From Hetaerina americana (taxonomy: Eukaryota > Arthropoda > Insecta > Odonata > Calopterygidae), in NCBI GenBank assembly GCA_022747635.1, contig JAKTNV010000010.1:46288027-46352026 (forward strand): a stretch of 64,000 bases of DNA, given 5' to 3'. Shown piece after piece: positions 33,001 through 44,270 of the stretch. Positions within the stretch are counted from its first letter, which is position 1, and each line of letters begins with the position of its first letter. The position numbers were made by a program, and so were the translations under genes. The notes beneath the pieces were generated by a model. The model was not told the origin of the DNA, did no database searches, and saw nothing but the letters and a program-made list of their open reading frames with translations.

Positions 33001-35139
33001 TAATGTCAAACCCATACCTGAATTACTCCTCCCACGGACAGGGAAATGACAACTTAAAAATATAAGAATATACTCTACTGCTGGCGTAAGAACACGACAC
33101 CATAAATAAGATTTGCCGGTGGAACTGTAAGGAGGTGGAGAATTGAAGGAAAAGGGTGAGAGCGAAATATGAGTAAAAGGGAAGAAAAAGAGATGCATGA
33201 GGAAGTGGTCGTGCTTCAAGAAAGTGGCGGGTGGATGGTAGGAATTAAAATGGGGGTGGTTTTAAGAGAATGCAGGGCAGATATATGAGGAAATAAGGAG
33301 AATTCAAATTAAACAGTCTCAGCTTAGGCTGGACAACGGCGTTTCATTTCCTAAAAAATGGCCGAGATAAGACTGTGAAAATCGTCTCAGTCAAGATTCT
33401 CTAATTTTTGGTATAGTTATTAAAATGAACGGGCAACTTAAAAGGGAATATTGTAAATATCACAGCAATGGATACTCAGGCAGTTGAACAAGAGAGAAAA
33501 AAAGGAAAAGGAAAGTTCATGATTCAATGCAATCGTCAGCGATTGATTCATTTCATTCAAATCCAAACAGTAACATATAGCATTTAAAATACCATCATGT
33601 AACAATCAAATATATTTCATTTATCCTTGTGCCAAATAAAAAATGAATTAATATGAATTTGAGAAAATTTGTGATACTTTTATTAATTCCTACATCAAAT
33701 ACGTCAAAATGTAAAGCCTATTGCTTAAGGTTAGAAAGGTCTGTGAAGTCTCAATATCACCCCAAAGAGATATTTAAAGACATTTATTATTATTAGACGA
33801 ATTGTTTCAACTACTCAGTGTTATTGTACGATTAACTTACTATTTTTCAATCTAACTAATCTGACTAATTTTATCTCTACTAGACCCCATAGGCATTATT
33901 ATATTTAACAGTTTCTATTCAGGTTTACGAAAAATTTTTAAGCTCTTTCTGGGAGTTTTATTAGCAGTTATTAGGGAAGGTGGCCGATAGTTGTGGTCTT
34001 TTTTGTCTAATTTATTTAGAGAGCTTAGTAGTAACTATACTAGGTGCCGGATCCATCCCGCAGTTAAAAAAAGGGAAAAGATTGTAGTGACTCATCTGGA
34101 TGGTGTACTGAAAATGAAATTTTGTTCACTCAGCATTAAATTAAACACATGAATATGATTGATAAATCATCAGCGGTTGGAATATTAATCTTATTATGTA
34201 CACGACGCGGGCCAACACTACATGTGCCACCTCACACGTCGTTTACTTTGAGCAGGAGTTAGCACAAGGCTTACGCAAAGAATAAGGAAAGGGAATAACT
34301 TTGAATAGCCAGCAAGATAACCGGCAGTAAATGTACTGAGGAAGTACAACGGAAAAAAGTAAGACGAACATATTTCAATACGGTAGCTAAGATCTGGAAT
34401 GAAAATTCCGAACGATGTTGTTTAGTATCATCATTAGAACCTCAGGAGAAATCAATATCTAGAGATCTCTAAAAGAGAGATAAAAACAGAACTTGCCAGA
34501 TTAAACCCGAAAATGTTACCAATATTGCTGAAAATAATGTCTAGCGAATTTATCCGCAATGAAAATGTAAAAATTAAATATTTGAATATTATTACAATCA
34601 TATCACGCTTTTTTATCTTGCTTTTTCTTTTCAAAAAATTACCAGACAATATAAACCGTCCGGCCACCTGCATTGATTGGCTAATCTTAGCATGTTTACG
34701 TATCTAAAATTTATGTTAGGGCGTTAATGAGTAGTAGGCAGAAAAACGTCTTTTTATATGAACCATTAAAAGAAGCCCGTATTCTGTTATTTTCGAGCAT
34801 AAATATTGCGTGAAAGGAAGAAAAATAAAACCATCATGCTGTTAAAAGTCCTTAGCAATAACGCTCGAAAATACATAATTATTTTATTCAAAAAGTAATA
34901 ATTAGTTAGGGTAAATGGGAACTGTACTCAAATGACCCACCTTTAGCTATTCCATTGGACAGGATTATACAAGTCACTCGTCGGACAAAACGCAGAACTA
35001 CCTACTGAAGATTAACTTGGACCTTTAAACACTTGCTGAAACAAATCTTTTCAGATGATAAATATATTTTTAAAATTTCATCTGCATTCACCTAGCCCAC
35101 ATTTTAGTGCTGTGCGCGACGCGTAAGCATCCAGCAGCA
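30090..35139. other. AT-rich DNA with minor purine-rich patches, no gene recognised
   Basis: About 5 kb without a recognisable gene. The 176-codon minus-strand frame at 30712-31242 coincides with a purine-rich patch and has low-complexity Pro/Ser/Phe composition, so I treat it as chance. A smaller purine-rich patch lies near 33120-33300. Confidence 0.45.
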
Positions 35140-35521
35140 ATCAGTCGCCACAGCTGAAAAGTTGCACAGCGTAAAGTTTACACTCATAAAAAGAATATTT
35201 CAAGAGAGAGAATAGGGGGGAGAGACTCGAAGGGGGGAGCTGGTGAACTTGTAGAGAGAGATTTGAGCAGGGCGGTGGGACGAGGAATAGAAGAGAGGGG
35301 AGGGGGAAAGAAAAGCCGGGAGGGATGGAGATACATAGAGACAAGGAAAGTGGGGGAGAGACATAAGGGAAGTTAACTCGACTGGAGTGGTAGTGTGGTG
35401 GAATGTAGAATAAACAATGCCATGTTTGCTTATTTACGCAAGGCTGAATGTTTGAGAGAAACAGTTTGTTTCGCGGAGTTGCCGGCACGCATGCAAAGAT
35501 GAGAATGGCAGGAGAAGGGTG

Positions 35522-35578
<57 letters not shown>

Positions 35579-36650
35579 AAGAAAGAGGGAGGCAGAAACG
35601 GGAAACGAAGTCGGAGGAGGAGTGAGGGAACTCTAAAAGAGAGAGTGAAGGCGAGAGAGGATATGGAGTGGAGTGGAAGGAAGGCGTGGTGAGAAAGAAC
35701 CAGCTAAAAAGTACGAGGCGGAGGATGAAGAGTTGACGGAAATGAGAGAAAGAGGGAGAAAGAAAGGCTTTTCGGCCGTCGAAATAAGAGGGGGGAGGGT
35801 TGTAGCAGGGCGTGTGAGAGAGAAAGAGAGTCGAAAGAAAGAGAATGGAAGGTGGAGGGGTGAGTTAAAATAAAGAAATGGCCGTGCGTGAGAAAGGGGA
35901 AGCCGGGAGTTGAGAAGTGAGAGTGAGAGAGGGATGGAGGGAGGGTTGTACATGTGTGAGATTGCGTCAGTGTGAAACTCTGTGTGTATGCCGCCTTAAA
36001 GGCTGAATGCCTCCCTCCTCCTTCCGCAGAAACCGAGTCTTCATCCTCCGCCTCCACCACACCCTTCCTATGCCTCCCACATGCCGCCTCTCCCGCCCCG
36101 ACCCCCAATCCCCAAGCTCCCATTCGAAGAAAAGAGGCGGGCGGCTCCTGCGGCTTCGCAACCTCCATTCCCATTCCTCTCCCGCCCCGGTCCCCTCGAG
36201 TATCTCCTCCCCACTGTGCCTTCAAAAGCCGTGCTCTCCCTCCCCCGCACCCACCGTTATCCCCCTTCCTTGGGGAGAATGGGGGGGGGGGAGGGGAAGC
36301 AGTGAGGAGGTGTTTGGAAAAAAAGATCGAGAGAGAAAGAGTGGGAGAGGGGAAGAGATGAGATGCCGCGAGTTTGTGGACCTCAAGAGTTTTCCAAACA
36401 TTCATGGGATGGGGACCGCTTTTTTGAGAATCATTCCGAATGCGCCACGGCTTTGGGTTGTTATTTTTTTCTGTACCCCTCTGCGCAGGCGTGGGGCGTA
36501 GGGCCGTGCGCGGCCCGCCCGCCGGTTTCCTCCTATCGTGGGCGTTAATCCTCACCCTGCCAAATAATGGGGATATTATTGTGTGTTTGAGAGAGAGAGA
36601 GAGTTGGGATATGATGTTTATAAAAAACATTGTCCTCTTACGCCTGAGTA
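35140..36650. other. Purine/pyrimidine switching GC-rich island
   Basis: Purine-rich at about 35200-35950, including (GA)n at 35525-35573; pyrimidine-rich at about 36000-36265; then G-rich again with a G10 run near 36282. A 308-codon minus-strand frame (35704-36630) spans it, but its Ser/Pro/Phe/Leu composition follows the skew and shows no domain. I regard it as non-coding unless transcript evidence says otherwise. Confidence 0.45.
35525..35573. repeat. (GA)n microsatellite
   Basis: A pure GA dinucleotide run of about 49 bp inside a longer purine tract. Confidence 0.95.
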
Positions 36651-37378
36651 ATCTTGTTTAAGGTTAGTATTCACTATTCAAAGAAAATATAATTTTAAAA
36701 ATCATTGAAAATCATTGATTAGTATTGATGGTAATTTTCAAAACCACGTGATGGAGTAGGAGACGAAGTTATCACTCAGATAATGCAGAAATAGGAGAGT
36801 GAAATGAGTGAAAGAGCCACCAAGAAAGATATAAAGAAGATAGTTTCTCAAAATTGGAATTTCCCGGAATTGGTTGGTTGTTTCCCAAAGAGTTGGATAA
36901 TAATTATAATACGTTATATGTATCATCCACCGTATTTCAATCCTAGGATTGGTTTACTGCGGCCGTACCTTCTACTCCATACCCTTGTCATGTTTGAATG
37001 CATGGCTGCATATATATTCAATGGAGAATAATGCGGTGGTTTCCTGTTACCTTCCACGTGGCAGTACTGCGGCCGGTACGGTGAACTTAACATTTGCCCG
37101 CAGCTGTGGAAGCTGTTGCCGGGCCGACCCACTCGGTCTGTGCTACCAGTGCCTAATGGTGAAACTGTTGTCTTTGACCATGGGTCTATTTTTCTCATTA
37201 CCTCATTCCGATATACCATTATTGTATTTTTTCTTTTAACATGTGGTTGCCTCGTCCCTAAAAACCATTGCCAAATAGTTTCTAAGCTGAAAAATTTTCG
37301 TCGGTCAGTGGGAATTTGGCTCCACAGAAACTACTCTACTGCTCAGAATCAGGTCTACCCCCGCCCCAATAAGATATA
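36651..37378. other. No gene recognised
   Basis: AT-rich at first, then about 37030-37180 of moderate GC. A minus-strand frame of 98 codons (36923-37219) has no motif I recognise. The Helitron starts at the right edge. Confidence 0.4.
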
Positions 37379-38560
37379 TCTATATATATAAAACAAACTC
37401 ATAAATCGTGTTAGTTAAACCATTTATAACTCGAGAACGGCTGTACCGATTTTAATGATGTTTGGTTTTGTCAGTGCGACTAAACCCAGAATAGCGGATT
37501 AACACTTAAAATATCGTAAAAGTATCTATTCGTAAAATATCGTATCGAATCATCAATTTTAATGACATTAAGTTTTTTGGATATATCTCAGCCAATATTA
37601 GCAGGATAACCATTAAAATATCATGAAAGTATTGTATTGCATGTCGTATCGGAAAATATCGTATCACTTCATCGATGAAATTTCAACGTCAGAAGCAAGT
37701 TGACATGGTTCCTGGTCATCCGGATGTGCTTACTACTTATGCTCTTGGCTGCATTTATACAGTTCATTCAAAAAATGATAAATGCTTACATTTGCGGTTG
37801 CTACTGGTGAATGTTCAAGAGCCAACATCACTCGAATCACTACAAACTGTTAATGGTAGAGGTTGCCCAACAGTCGGTGCTGCATGTTAAGAGCTCAATT
37901 TGCTTGAAAACGATAATCATTTGGGACACGTCTATGGCTGAAGCAACTATTTCTCCATCTCCAAGTCAGATACGCACATTATTTGCTATCATCCTTTCGA
38001 CATGATACCCATGCAATCCACGTCACCTGAGGAACAAGTACAAGGATAACATGTCAGAAGACATTTTACATCGAATTCGTGTAAGCTCTAGAAATCTCGA
38101 TATTGAGGTAAATGCAGAGACTGGCTCCATGAGCATGATGCATCGAAACCTAAAAAAACCAGACCTATGCAATGGAACGTTTTTGGTGAAAAAAACGGAT
38201 GATTAATGTAATTCATTCGATTATACTCAAAGGAAAATTCAAAAATGAGGGAGTTATCACTCCAAGGATTCCCATGATCTCAACCGATAAGTCCTTCGAG
38301 TTTAAACGAATTCAATTTCCAATTCGTATTGCGTTCGTGATGACGATTAACAGATCACAAGATCAATCGTTGATTGCTTGTGGTCTGAATCTAGAATAGC
38401 CATGTGTTCTCATGGTTAATGATATGTGGCATGTTCACGTGTTGGTACAACATCCGCTTTATTTATGCTTACGCCTGATAACAAAACAAATAATGTTGCA
38501 TATCAGAAAGTGCATCACTCAATAGAATGTACCCGAAGGCACATATAAATGGAATAAAGG
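37379..38560 (+). mobile_element. Degenerate, internally deleted Helitron
   Basis: The 5' end reads TC followed by TATATATATAAAAC and, shortly after, TTTATAACTCGAGAACGGCT and GTACCGATTT, a start typical of animal Helitrons. Coding relics in broken frames give helicase segments in order: LHLRLLLVNVQEPTSLESLQ (37785-37845), then PSPSQIRTLFAIILST (~37957-38003), PDLCNGTFLVKK (~38160-38195), IPMISTDKSFEFKRIQFPIR and AFVMTINRSQDQSL (38260-38375), and CGLNLE (38382-38399). Further PIF1-type C-terminal similarity reaches about 38530. The Rep domain and most helicase motifs are missing. I cannot see the 3' hairpin and CTRR end. Confidence 0.85.
37675..38530 (+). pseudogene. Helitron Rep/helicase relic (PIF1-like helicase part)
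   Basis: Fragments of the element's replication helicase read in at least two frames with several stops. The 71-codon frame from 37675 carries the segment before the Walker region. After the stop at 37888 the similarity continues in another frame through AEATISPSPSQIRTLFAII. The coding then jumps over most of the helicase core to the C-terminal LCNGT and MTINRSQ(G)QS-like region, where Gly is replaced by Asp in RSQDQS. It cannot make an active protein. Confidence 0.8.
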
Positions 38561-38602
38561 AAACGTCTTTCTGAGCAGCCATTGTAATACTTATTTTTGT
38601 AC

Positions 38603-38611
38603 ATAGAATGG

Positions 38612-38693
<82 letters not shown>

Positions 38694-38710
38694 TATATAA
38701 CCCATTCTAT
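38603..38710. repeat. (TA)n flanked by a 10-bp inverted repeat
   Basis: ATAGAATGGG at 38603-38612 and CCCATTCTAT at 38701-38710 bracket a TA run of about 85 bp, making the whole block a perfect-ended hairpin. It might be a tiny foldback element or an expanded microsatellite seeded inside one. Confidence 0.85.
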
Positions 38711-39432
38711 ATTCTTCCTTTATTGACTCAATTCGTTCCAATGCCTACATCACCAAGGCCATTAACCTCAAAAACATTATCCATTATCCTAACGCATTAA
38801 CCGCTCCATTTGCTCTAGCTGATTTCCCCCTAATTCTAGCTATCAATTAAGATTTCCCACTGCTTTGAAATACCATTTCTGTTTTCATTTTCGCTAATCT
38901 TAACCCTGTATGTATCCCATCGTCCCTGTAAAGTACTTAAGAATAACTAAAATCTCTTTATTGCTGCTCCTATATGAACAGCTGAAAACATTAACATTAT
39001 CTTAACGCCCACATTTCCTCCAAGATAGGCCCTTTTCATGTGACCCTAAACATTTCCTCAGAGTGCGTGCTAAAAAGTATTGACCACAACGGGCAAACTT
39101 CCCTCACTCCCCTGTCTATTACTGCTCTTTCATTTTCTCTCTGTGCTGCCCTTATTCCTGTTGTCTGATTCATGCACAATATGAATATACAAAGCATTGT
39201 ATCTAATGTTCCTATCTAGGCACTTACGTTATTAATACTTTAATAGCGTATTTTATCCAATAAAATGCCAAGTACCAAACTCATTTTTGTCTCGGTATTT
39301 GTTTTCACTATAAAGTAAATTTCTATAAATTAGCTACCAAATGCTAAAAACAATAGAAATTTTCATGCATAAAATGATAAAAGCAGACTTCTCTGAAATA
39401 AATAAAAGAGAACATTGTAGACAGCGATAAAC
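38711..39432. other. No gene recognised
   Basis: AT-rich DNA with no recognised gene between the (TA)n hairpin and the mariner element. Confidence 0.45.
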
Positions 39433-39434
39433 TA

Positions 39435-40339
39435 CGAGGGTGATTCGAAAGGTAAGGTCTACTGATATTTTCATGAGAAATCAAATTTATCCTCAACTTT
39501 GTGTACAACGTAGGCAAGGCTGAGCATTTAGCTATTTTTCTACACAGCCGCCTTGATGATTAATCACTTTTTGCATCCTTGTAAGCAGCTATTTGATACC
39601 GGCGCCGTACCTGTCTCCCGCCGCGTCGCGAAGCCAACTGACGACTGCTCCTCCGATATAACTTATTTGCCATTTAGTGAACGTGAACGGTGAGAAGTGT
39701 ATGGACATCAGAAACGTGCGGAACTAGGTGCAGGGAGTTTTTTGATGGCCGGGAATACGTCCACGATGAGCAGCTGTCGGGGCGGCCGAGTTTGCCGGAA
39801 TCAATGGTGGCTCCAATTGACGAGATGGTGCGCAATAACCGTAGAATTGCCCTTCTGGAAATAAAGGAAGGCCTTAATGAAGAAAGTGGCTACTTCTCCG
39901 CGTAGAATATTGTGTCGGAGGTCCTCCGTTACAATTAGATGTCTCACCAAAGTAGTGTGTTTGCATCATGAAAATTCACGTCCACATGTGCCAAATCAAA
40001 CGACCACCCTACTCAGTGAATTCGGCTGGGATATCATCAACCACCCACTTTATACCCCGGACGTTACCCCCAGCGACTACCACTTGTTTCAAACTCTCAA
40101 AAAACACCTTGGAGGACAGAAATTCAATTCAGATGAGGAAGTGCAAGAAGCAGTCGTCAGTTGGCTTCGTGACGCGGCGGGAGAAAGGTACGGCGCCGGT
40201 ATCAAAAGAGATTGATCGTCAAGGCGACTATGTAGAAAATAGCTAAATGCTTAACCTATCCAACGATGCACGTATAATTGAGAATAAATTTGATTTCTTA
40301 TGAAAAAAATAGGAGACCTTACTTTTGGAATCGCCCTCG
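39435..40339 (+). mobile_element. mariner element, internally rearranged, with TA duplications
   Basis: Ends CGAGGGTGATTCGAAAGGTA and the inverted TACTTTTGGAATCGCCCTCG are flanked by TA at 39433-39434 and 40340-40341, as expected of Tc1/mariner insertion. Similarity between the ends runs inward for about 200 bp: 39435-39655 repeats, in inverse orientation, the element's own 3' coding end (shared CGAAGCCAACTGACGACTGC and ATACCGGCGCCGTACC). The element thus has a copy of its 3' end at its 5' side, a foldback-like rearrangement. Total length is 905 bp against about 1.3 kb for a full mariner. Confidence 0.9.
39690..40230 (+). pseudogene. mariner transposase relic (N- and C-terminal parts)
   Basis: The N-terminal part reads TRCREFFDGREYVHDEQLSG then RPSL and IDEMVRNNRRIALLEI (39715-39890), matching the second half of the mariner DNA-binding region. 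After a stop at 39903, the catalytic centre is mostly deleted. The C-terminal part resumes at HENSRPHVPNQTTTLLSEFG (~39968) through HPLYTPDVTPSDYHLF, KKHLGGQKFNSDEEVQEAV and VSWLRDAAGERYGAGI. The second Asp of the catalytic triad is changed to Glu (HEN for HDN). The first-Asp region is missing. Inactive. Confidence 0.88.
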
Positions 40340-40344
40340 TATTA

Positions 40345-41826
40345 TTTTAAGAGGAATTTGAATTCTTTTTAGAGGCTTTTTAAATTTCCATTGCTAAAAA
40401 TTATTTTTAACTCTCTTTTATTAAAAATAGTCCATAGGAGGGAAATATATGGATGAAAATTTTTCTCAAGCATTGTTTTCAGTCATCATCCATTTGGCGA
40501 AATCGGATGCCTTGAAGAAAAATTGCCTCAAATGAAGGCCAACTGACGATTTGTGCGTGTTTATATTTCTAACAGATACTGCACATGTTGGAAAACCATA
40601 AGTCAAGACTACCTTTTGCCACAGGATTGCATAAAATACAGTTCACGAAATGTTATCCTCATTTTGGTTTAATTTCAAATGAGTTGAATTTTCACCGTCA
40701 TTCTCAAACTCATATGCTTACATTTAACAGAAATAATTCATCCTGGAATGAAGGTCCCGAAAGCTACGTTATTTCAAATGATTTTACAAAGAATTGGATA
40801 AAAGCATACGGTTACACACCCTTAGATAGATAGATAGATAGTGGTCTTCATTTGGGCGAAATTGAGACCAAATGGTCCCTTCTTCTATTTAACCCATAGA
40901 TATAGGTAATTGAATTGCTCTTCTCCTCTGTGACTGGTAAAATGTCTAGAACTATTAATTCAAACTCTTTTGGAGTGGTTTAATAAGTTCAATGGCAATA
41001 CCATTCGAAAAATAAAACGTTAACCGTCACACAAGGCAAATTTAAGCGTGAGAGAACTTTTAGAGAAATTTGCTATTATCCACGAATATAATATCTAGGG
41101 CAAAAACTGGCGTTATAGAGTGATTATTTTACAGTGGGAATATATAATGAAGATCATAGCTCTTTGTCTAGGAACTGTCTAGTAAACCGAGAAATAAAAC
41201 AAAATGTGAGGCATAACAATGTCCTCGTATCCAATTTCACATTAAAAAATTATATGCACTCTCCTTTTACTGAAATTCAACCTTCATTGGCAAACAAATA
41301 ACGAGCTATGAGTGCTTGAATACTTTATCGAATTAAATTAAACATGATGTTATTACTTTTTTTCCTGAATAAATAAATGGCTATTTTAATAATAAAAAAT
41401 TGCAATATTGAGCCTCCACCTCAATTTATGTGCGCATTTTTCAATGTTAGAATGAAGAATATATATTCATCAATATCTTTTACGTATTTTACGAGGGATA
41501 TAATTTTAAATATTTTAGACATTTTTCATTAAAAATCTATGGAGGAGAATAAACTGAAGAGAGGCGGGGAAATTCGATGAAATTTGTTATTATTGCTTCC
41601 TTTAAAAGGAATGAAGGGGGTTCAGACTTAATTTCTACACAATATTTAAATTTCAAAAAAAGGCGGTCACTGAAATTTTCCTGTGTTGTCCAATTTGAGA
41701 AACATAATTCGGAGTAAGACCATGAGGATAGAATGTATGCCAACTATACTCATAAAAAAATGAGGTGCCATTGAAAATTGTTAATGACGCATTATGCTAT
41801 AATCATGTTGCATCATGTAGCGTAGA
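40345..41826. other. AT-rich DNA, no gene recognised
   Basis: No known gene. An 82-codon frame (40585-40833) ends in a short (TAGA)n run at about 40808-40831. It shows no domain. Confidence 0.45.
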
Positions 41827-41855
41827 TGCAACAATTTCAGAGCGTAAAAATCATT

Positions 41856-41929
41856 CGCCTTGACTGGGACTCGAACCCAGATCCCTCAATATCCGGTCGA
41901 GTGCTTTAGCCACTTAAGCTACCGAGGCG
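41856..41929 (-). tRNA. tRNA-like sequence (left copy), probable SINE head or pseudogene
   Basis: Identical to the right copy at 41978-42051. The cloverleaf has a 7-bp acceptor stem with one mismatch, a D arm, a 5-bp anticodon stem with one G-T pair, and a perfect 5-bp T arm around TTCGAGT. The anticodon loop CCGGATA lacks U33 and has T at 37, and a GGA anticodon (Ser) does not fit the short variable loop. It is therefore more likely a tRNA-derived repeat than a working tRNA. Confidence 0.55.
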
Positions 41930-41977
41930 TCCTCTTAAACTCTGAAATTTTGGGGTTTAGAAAAGAGTTTAAGAGGA

Positions 41978-42051
41978 CGCCTCGGTAGCTTAAGTGGCTA
42001 AAGCACTCGACCGGATATTGAGGGATCTGGGTTCGAGTCCCAGTCAAGGCG
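41978..42051 (+). tRNA. tRNA-like sequence (right copy), probable SINE head or pseudogene
   Basis: Begins CGCCTCGGTAGCTTAAGTGG, contains CTCGA-CCGGATA-TTGAG as anticodon arm and CTGGG-TTCGAGT-CCCAG as T arm, and ends TCAAGGCG. Internal A-box-like and B-box (GGTTCGAGTCC) sequences would allow RNA polymerase III transcription. No CCA is encoded. It continues directly into repeat family sequence with copies at 17.2 and 51.7 kb, which supports a SINE head. Confidence 0.55.
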
Positions 42052-42080
42052 AATGATTTTTACGCTCTGAAATTGTTGCA

Positions 42081-42180
42081 TTAAAATGCACATTAGCGGA
42101 TGACTCCGTTAAAAGTTACTGTTGCGGCATCTCCCGCAGTTTCTTTGGAATGTAGCGTAGAGTTTACTCGCTGACTAACT
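42081..42180 (+). repeat. SINE-like repeat body, copy 2 (linked to the tRNA-like head)
   Basis: Contains GCGGATGACTCCGTTAAAAG, TTGCGGCATCTCCCGCAGTT and a TAGCGTAGAG-like end. It matches 17250-17320 and, inverted, 51660-51715. The order tRNA head, linker (TTTTTACGCTCTGAAATTG), body makes this the most complete copy of the family in the window. No poly-A or other clear tail is seen. Confidence 0.7.
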
Positions 42181-43020
42181 ACATTGATATAAAGATGATG
42201 AACAGCTTATACTGTAATTTAATTTTTCAACATTGGCATTGACTGAAATGATTATCTCAGGCCTTAATTTCAAAAGTTTGGTTTTATATGACTATATTTT
42301 ATACCAAATACGTCTAAAACAGCTTCAAATTAGAATTAATATCAGTGACCATTAAATTATAAGGCTAGGGTATTGAGCTAGAAAAGTACCATAGAGTCGT
42401 AAACTATGTTCACCTAGTTGTATGTAAACGATTACTTCTTAAAATCGAAAGCCCATTAGGAACCAGGGAGTACCATAGAGAAAGAGGTTATAGATATATA
42501 CCAGCATATTTCCTATATTGCATTTGTAACTTTTAGTATCCTGGAACCCCCCAAGTCTATAGAATTCTGGGTATACTCTAAAAAATTATTGTATTATTAT
42601 AACAAAATCAAAATGCGTGCTTAAGTATCACCCCTAGCAGCAAAAATATATCAATAAAATAAAGACGAATTACTTGTGCTAATAATTGATATTTCGGAAT
42701 AGGTTCGGGGCTCAGGTTTTGTCCTGGTATTCAATATGGATGGTTAATATAAAAATTATAGTCCGTTGTAGGAATGGAAAACCTTCACTTGACATAGTGG
42801 TCTCCACAAGTCCTACTGGTGTGATTTATAGCATTGCCATTCTAGGGGTGCTAATAGTATTTGCGCTAGCACGCGGGGGTGTAACAATTTAAAAAAAACT
42901 TAAAAGGCTGCAATACACTAGCCTCTTTTTCTCCATTTAACTATCTCAGTACTATTCAAAAAGTCGACAAAATTAGGCACTTCCTCAGTGTTAAAATTAA
43001 ATTAGAGTGGTTCCGTTTAA
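42181..43020. other. No gene recognised
   Basis: AT-rich DNA. A 68-codon frame at 42686-42892 has no recognised motif. Confidence 0.4.
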
Positions 43021-44270
43021 AATGTTATATTATTTCAATCGGGGCAGATTCAATGCTTATAGTGATAGTGTGTGCTCTTAAGATATCATCAGCAATTCTA
43101 CCTAGCCAAGCGACCAATGTGTTTTTATAAATATACAAGTAGGTGCACCGGATGGAAGCCCGTAGAGATGGCCTCTTGACTAAAATGCGTTTTAATATTT
43201 TCATATAAACTGCAAGAGAAGCCGTTTCGAGCACTCCCTCAAGTGTCCACCCACGCAAACGAAGCGACCGCCAGGAAATGCGCCGTGAAGCCAACGAACT
43301 CGCCAACACTCGACAACTTTGTCTGGGACGCATTTTCGCCACGTGGAGATCGAAACAGTTTACGTGAGAGACAATGGAAAGGTACTTACTCATGCGCTTC
43401 CTAAATCTTTCGAACGTTTCGCATCTAGAAACGACTGACAATTCACTCCGAACAGTCATACAACCACCACTACCACTGCTTGCATGTCCCGGAAACCTCT
43501 TATTCCTTCCCTCTCTTTTTCTCTCACATACATACGCGCGCACTATTTCCCTACCCATAATGCACCCACGCTTCCCACTCCCTCGTCGAAACTCTCTCCC
43601 GCTCAAAAGCACCGCCGAACCACGCGACAAACTCTCCTCGACGCCACACATAAAAAAAGTATAATCCCGAGTGGTGCGAGGAAGCCCTCACACCCTTACG
43701 AACTCCTTTCCCTCTCCTCTCCCCGCGCACTATATTCCGCTAATGTCCTTCCTCGAAATCCCCCTTCCAGATCCCCACCTCTGCTCCCTCCCTCCCATCA
43801 CCCTCACTCCCTTAACCAGTTCCACCCCAAACACCATTCCGCCGCTCTTTATCGCTCCCGTCTTATTCTTTTTTTTTTGTGCCTCTTCCCTTCGAGTTTC
43901 TCAGATTTTTAACGCCCTTATTTCCTTTCCGCCGTTTTCTCGCGAACATTCCCCCCCACCCCCCTACCCTTCTCCATTCACCCAAACTCTTGGTCCGCCA
44001 TTTAAAAAATTTTATTTAAGGATTTCTCTCCGGCAACCAAAGTGTGCATTATTCACCGTGCTCTGTTCTTTTTTTTTGTTTTTGACGCACTTTAAAAACC
44101 TTTTCCTTCTGCTTTCTTCTCCCACCGAGTGCTCTTGTTGAATCATGTTTCAATTCAAGGCGGTTCACTTTCCCCGAGTTATTTTTTTTTAAAATTTTAA
44201 TTAGACGTGATTCCCGCGGAGGAGAATCGTGATGGTCGGGACATAAGTGCACGGAAGGTTTCGTTTTCTG
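43021..44270. other. GC-rich island with unrecognised 208-codon frame
   Basis: A minus-strand frame runs 43025-43651 (208 codons, Arg- and Ser-rich). It lies partly in a CpG-containing segment (43200-43660) that becomes C/T-rich to about 44000. I see no domain, signal peptide or membrane segment. Overlapping plus-strand frames of up to 156 codons are of the low-complexity Pro/Ser type. The island may be a promoter region. A real gene cannot be excluded but is not supported. Confidence 0.3.

Larger units (their letters stand above)
41827..42080. repeat. Perfect 117-bp inverted repeat of two tRNA-like units
   Basis: Arms 41827-41943 and 41964-42080 are exact reverse complements separated by 20 bp. 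Each arm contains a complete tRNA-like sequence plus about 30 bp of shared 3' flank ending ATTGTTGCA and about 14 bp of shared 5' flank. A transcript across it would form a 117-bp duplex. Beyond 42080 only the right arm continues into the SINE-like body. Confidence 0.97.

Noticed and set aside
35704..36630. 308-codon minus-strand open frame
   Set aside because: It spans purine- and pyrimidine-skewed simple sequence. The product is low-complexity Ser/Pro/Phe/Leu with no domain, and long frames occur there on both strands at once.
41856..42051. A pair of working tRNA-Ser(GGA) genes
   Set aside because: No U33, T at position 37, no long variable arm and one acceptor mismatch; linkage to a dispersed repeat body fits a SINE head better.
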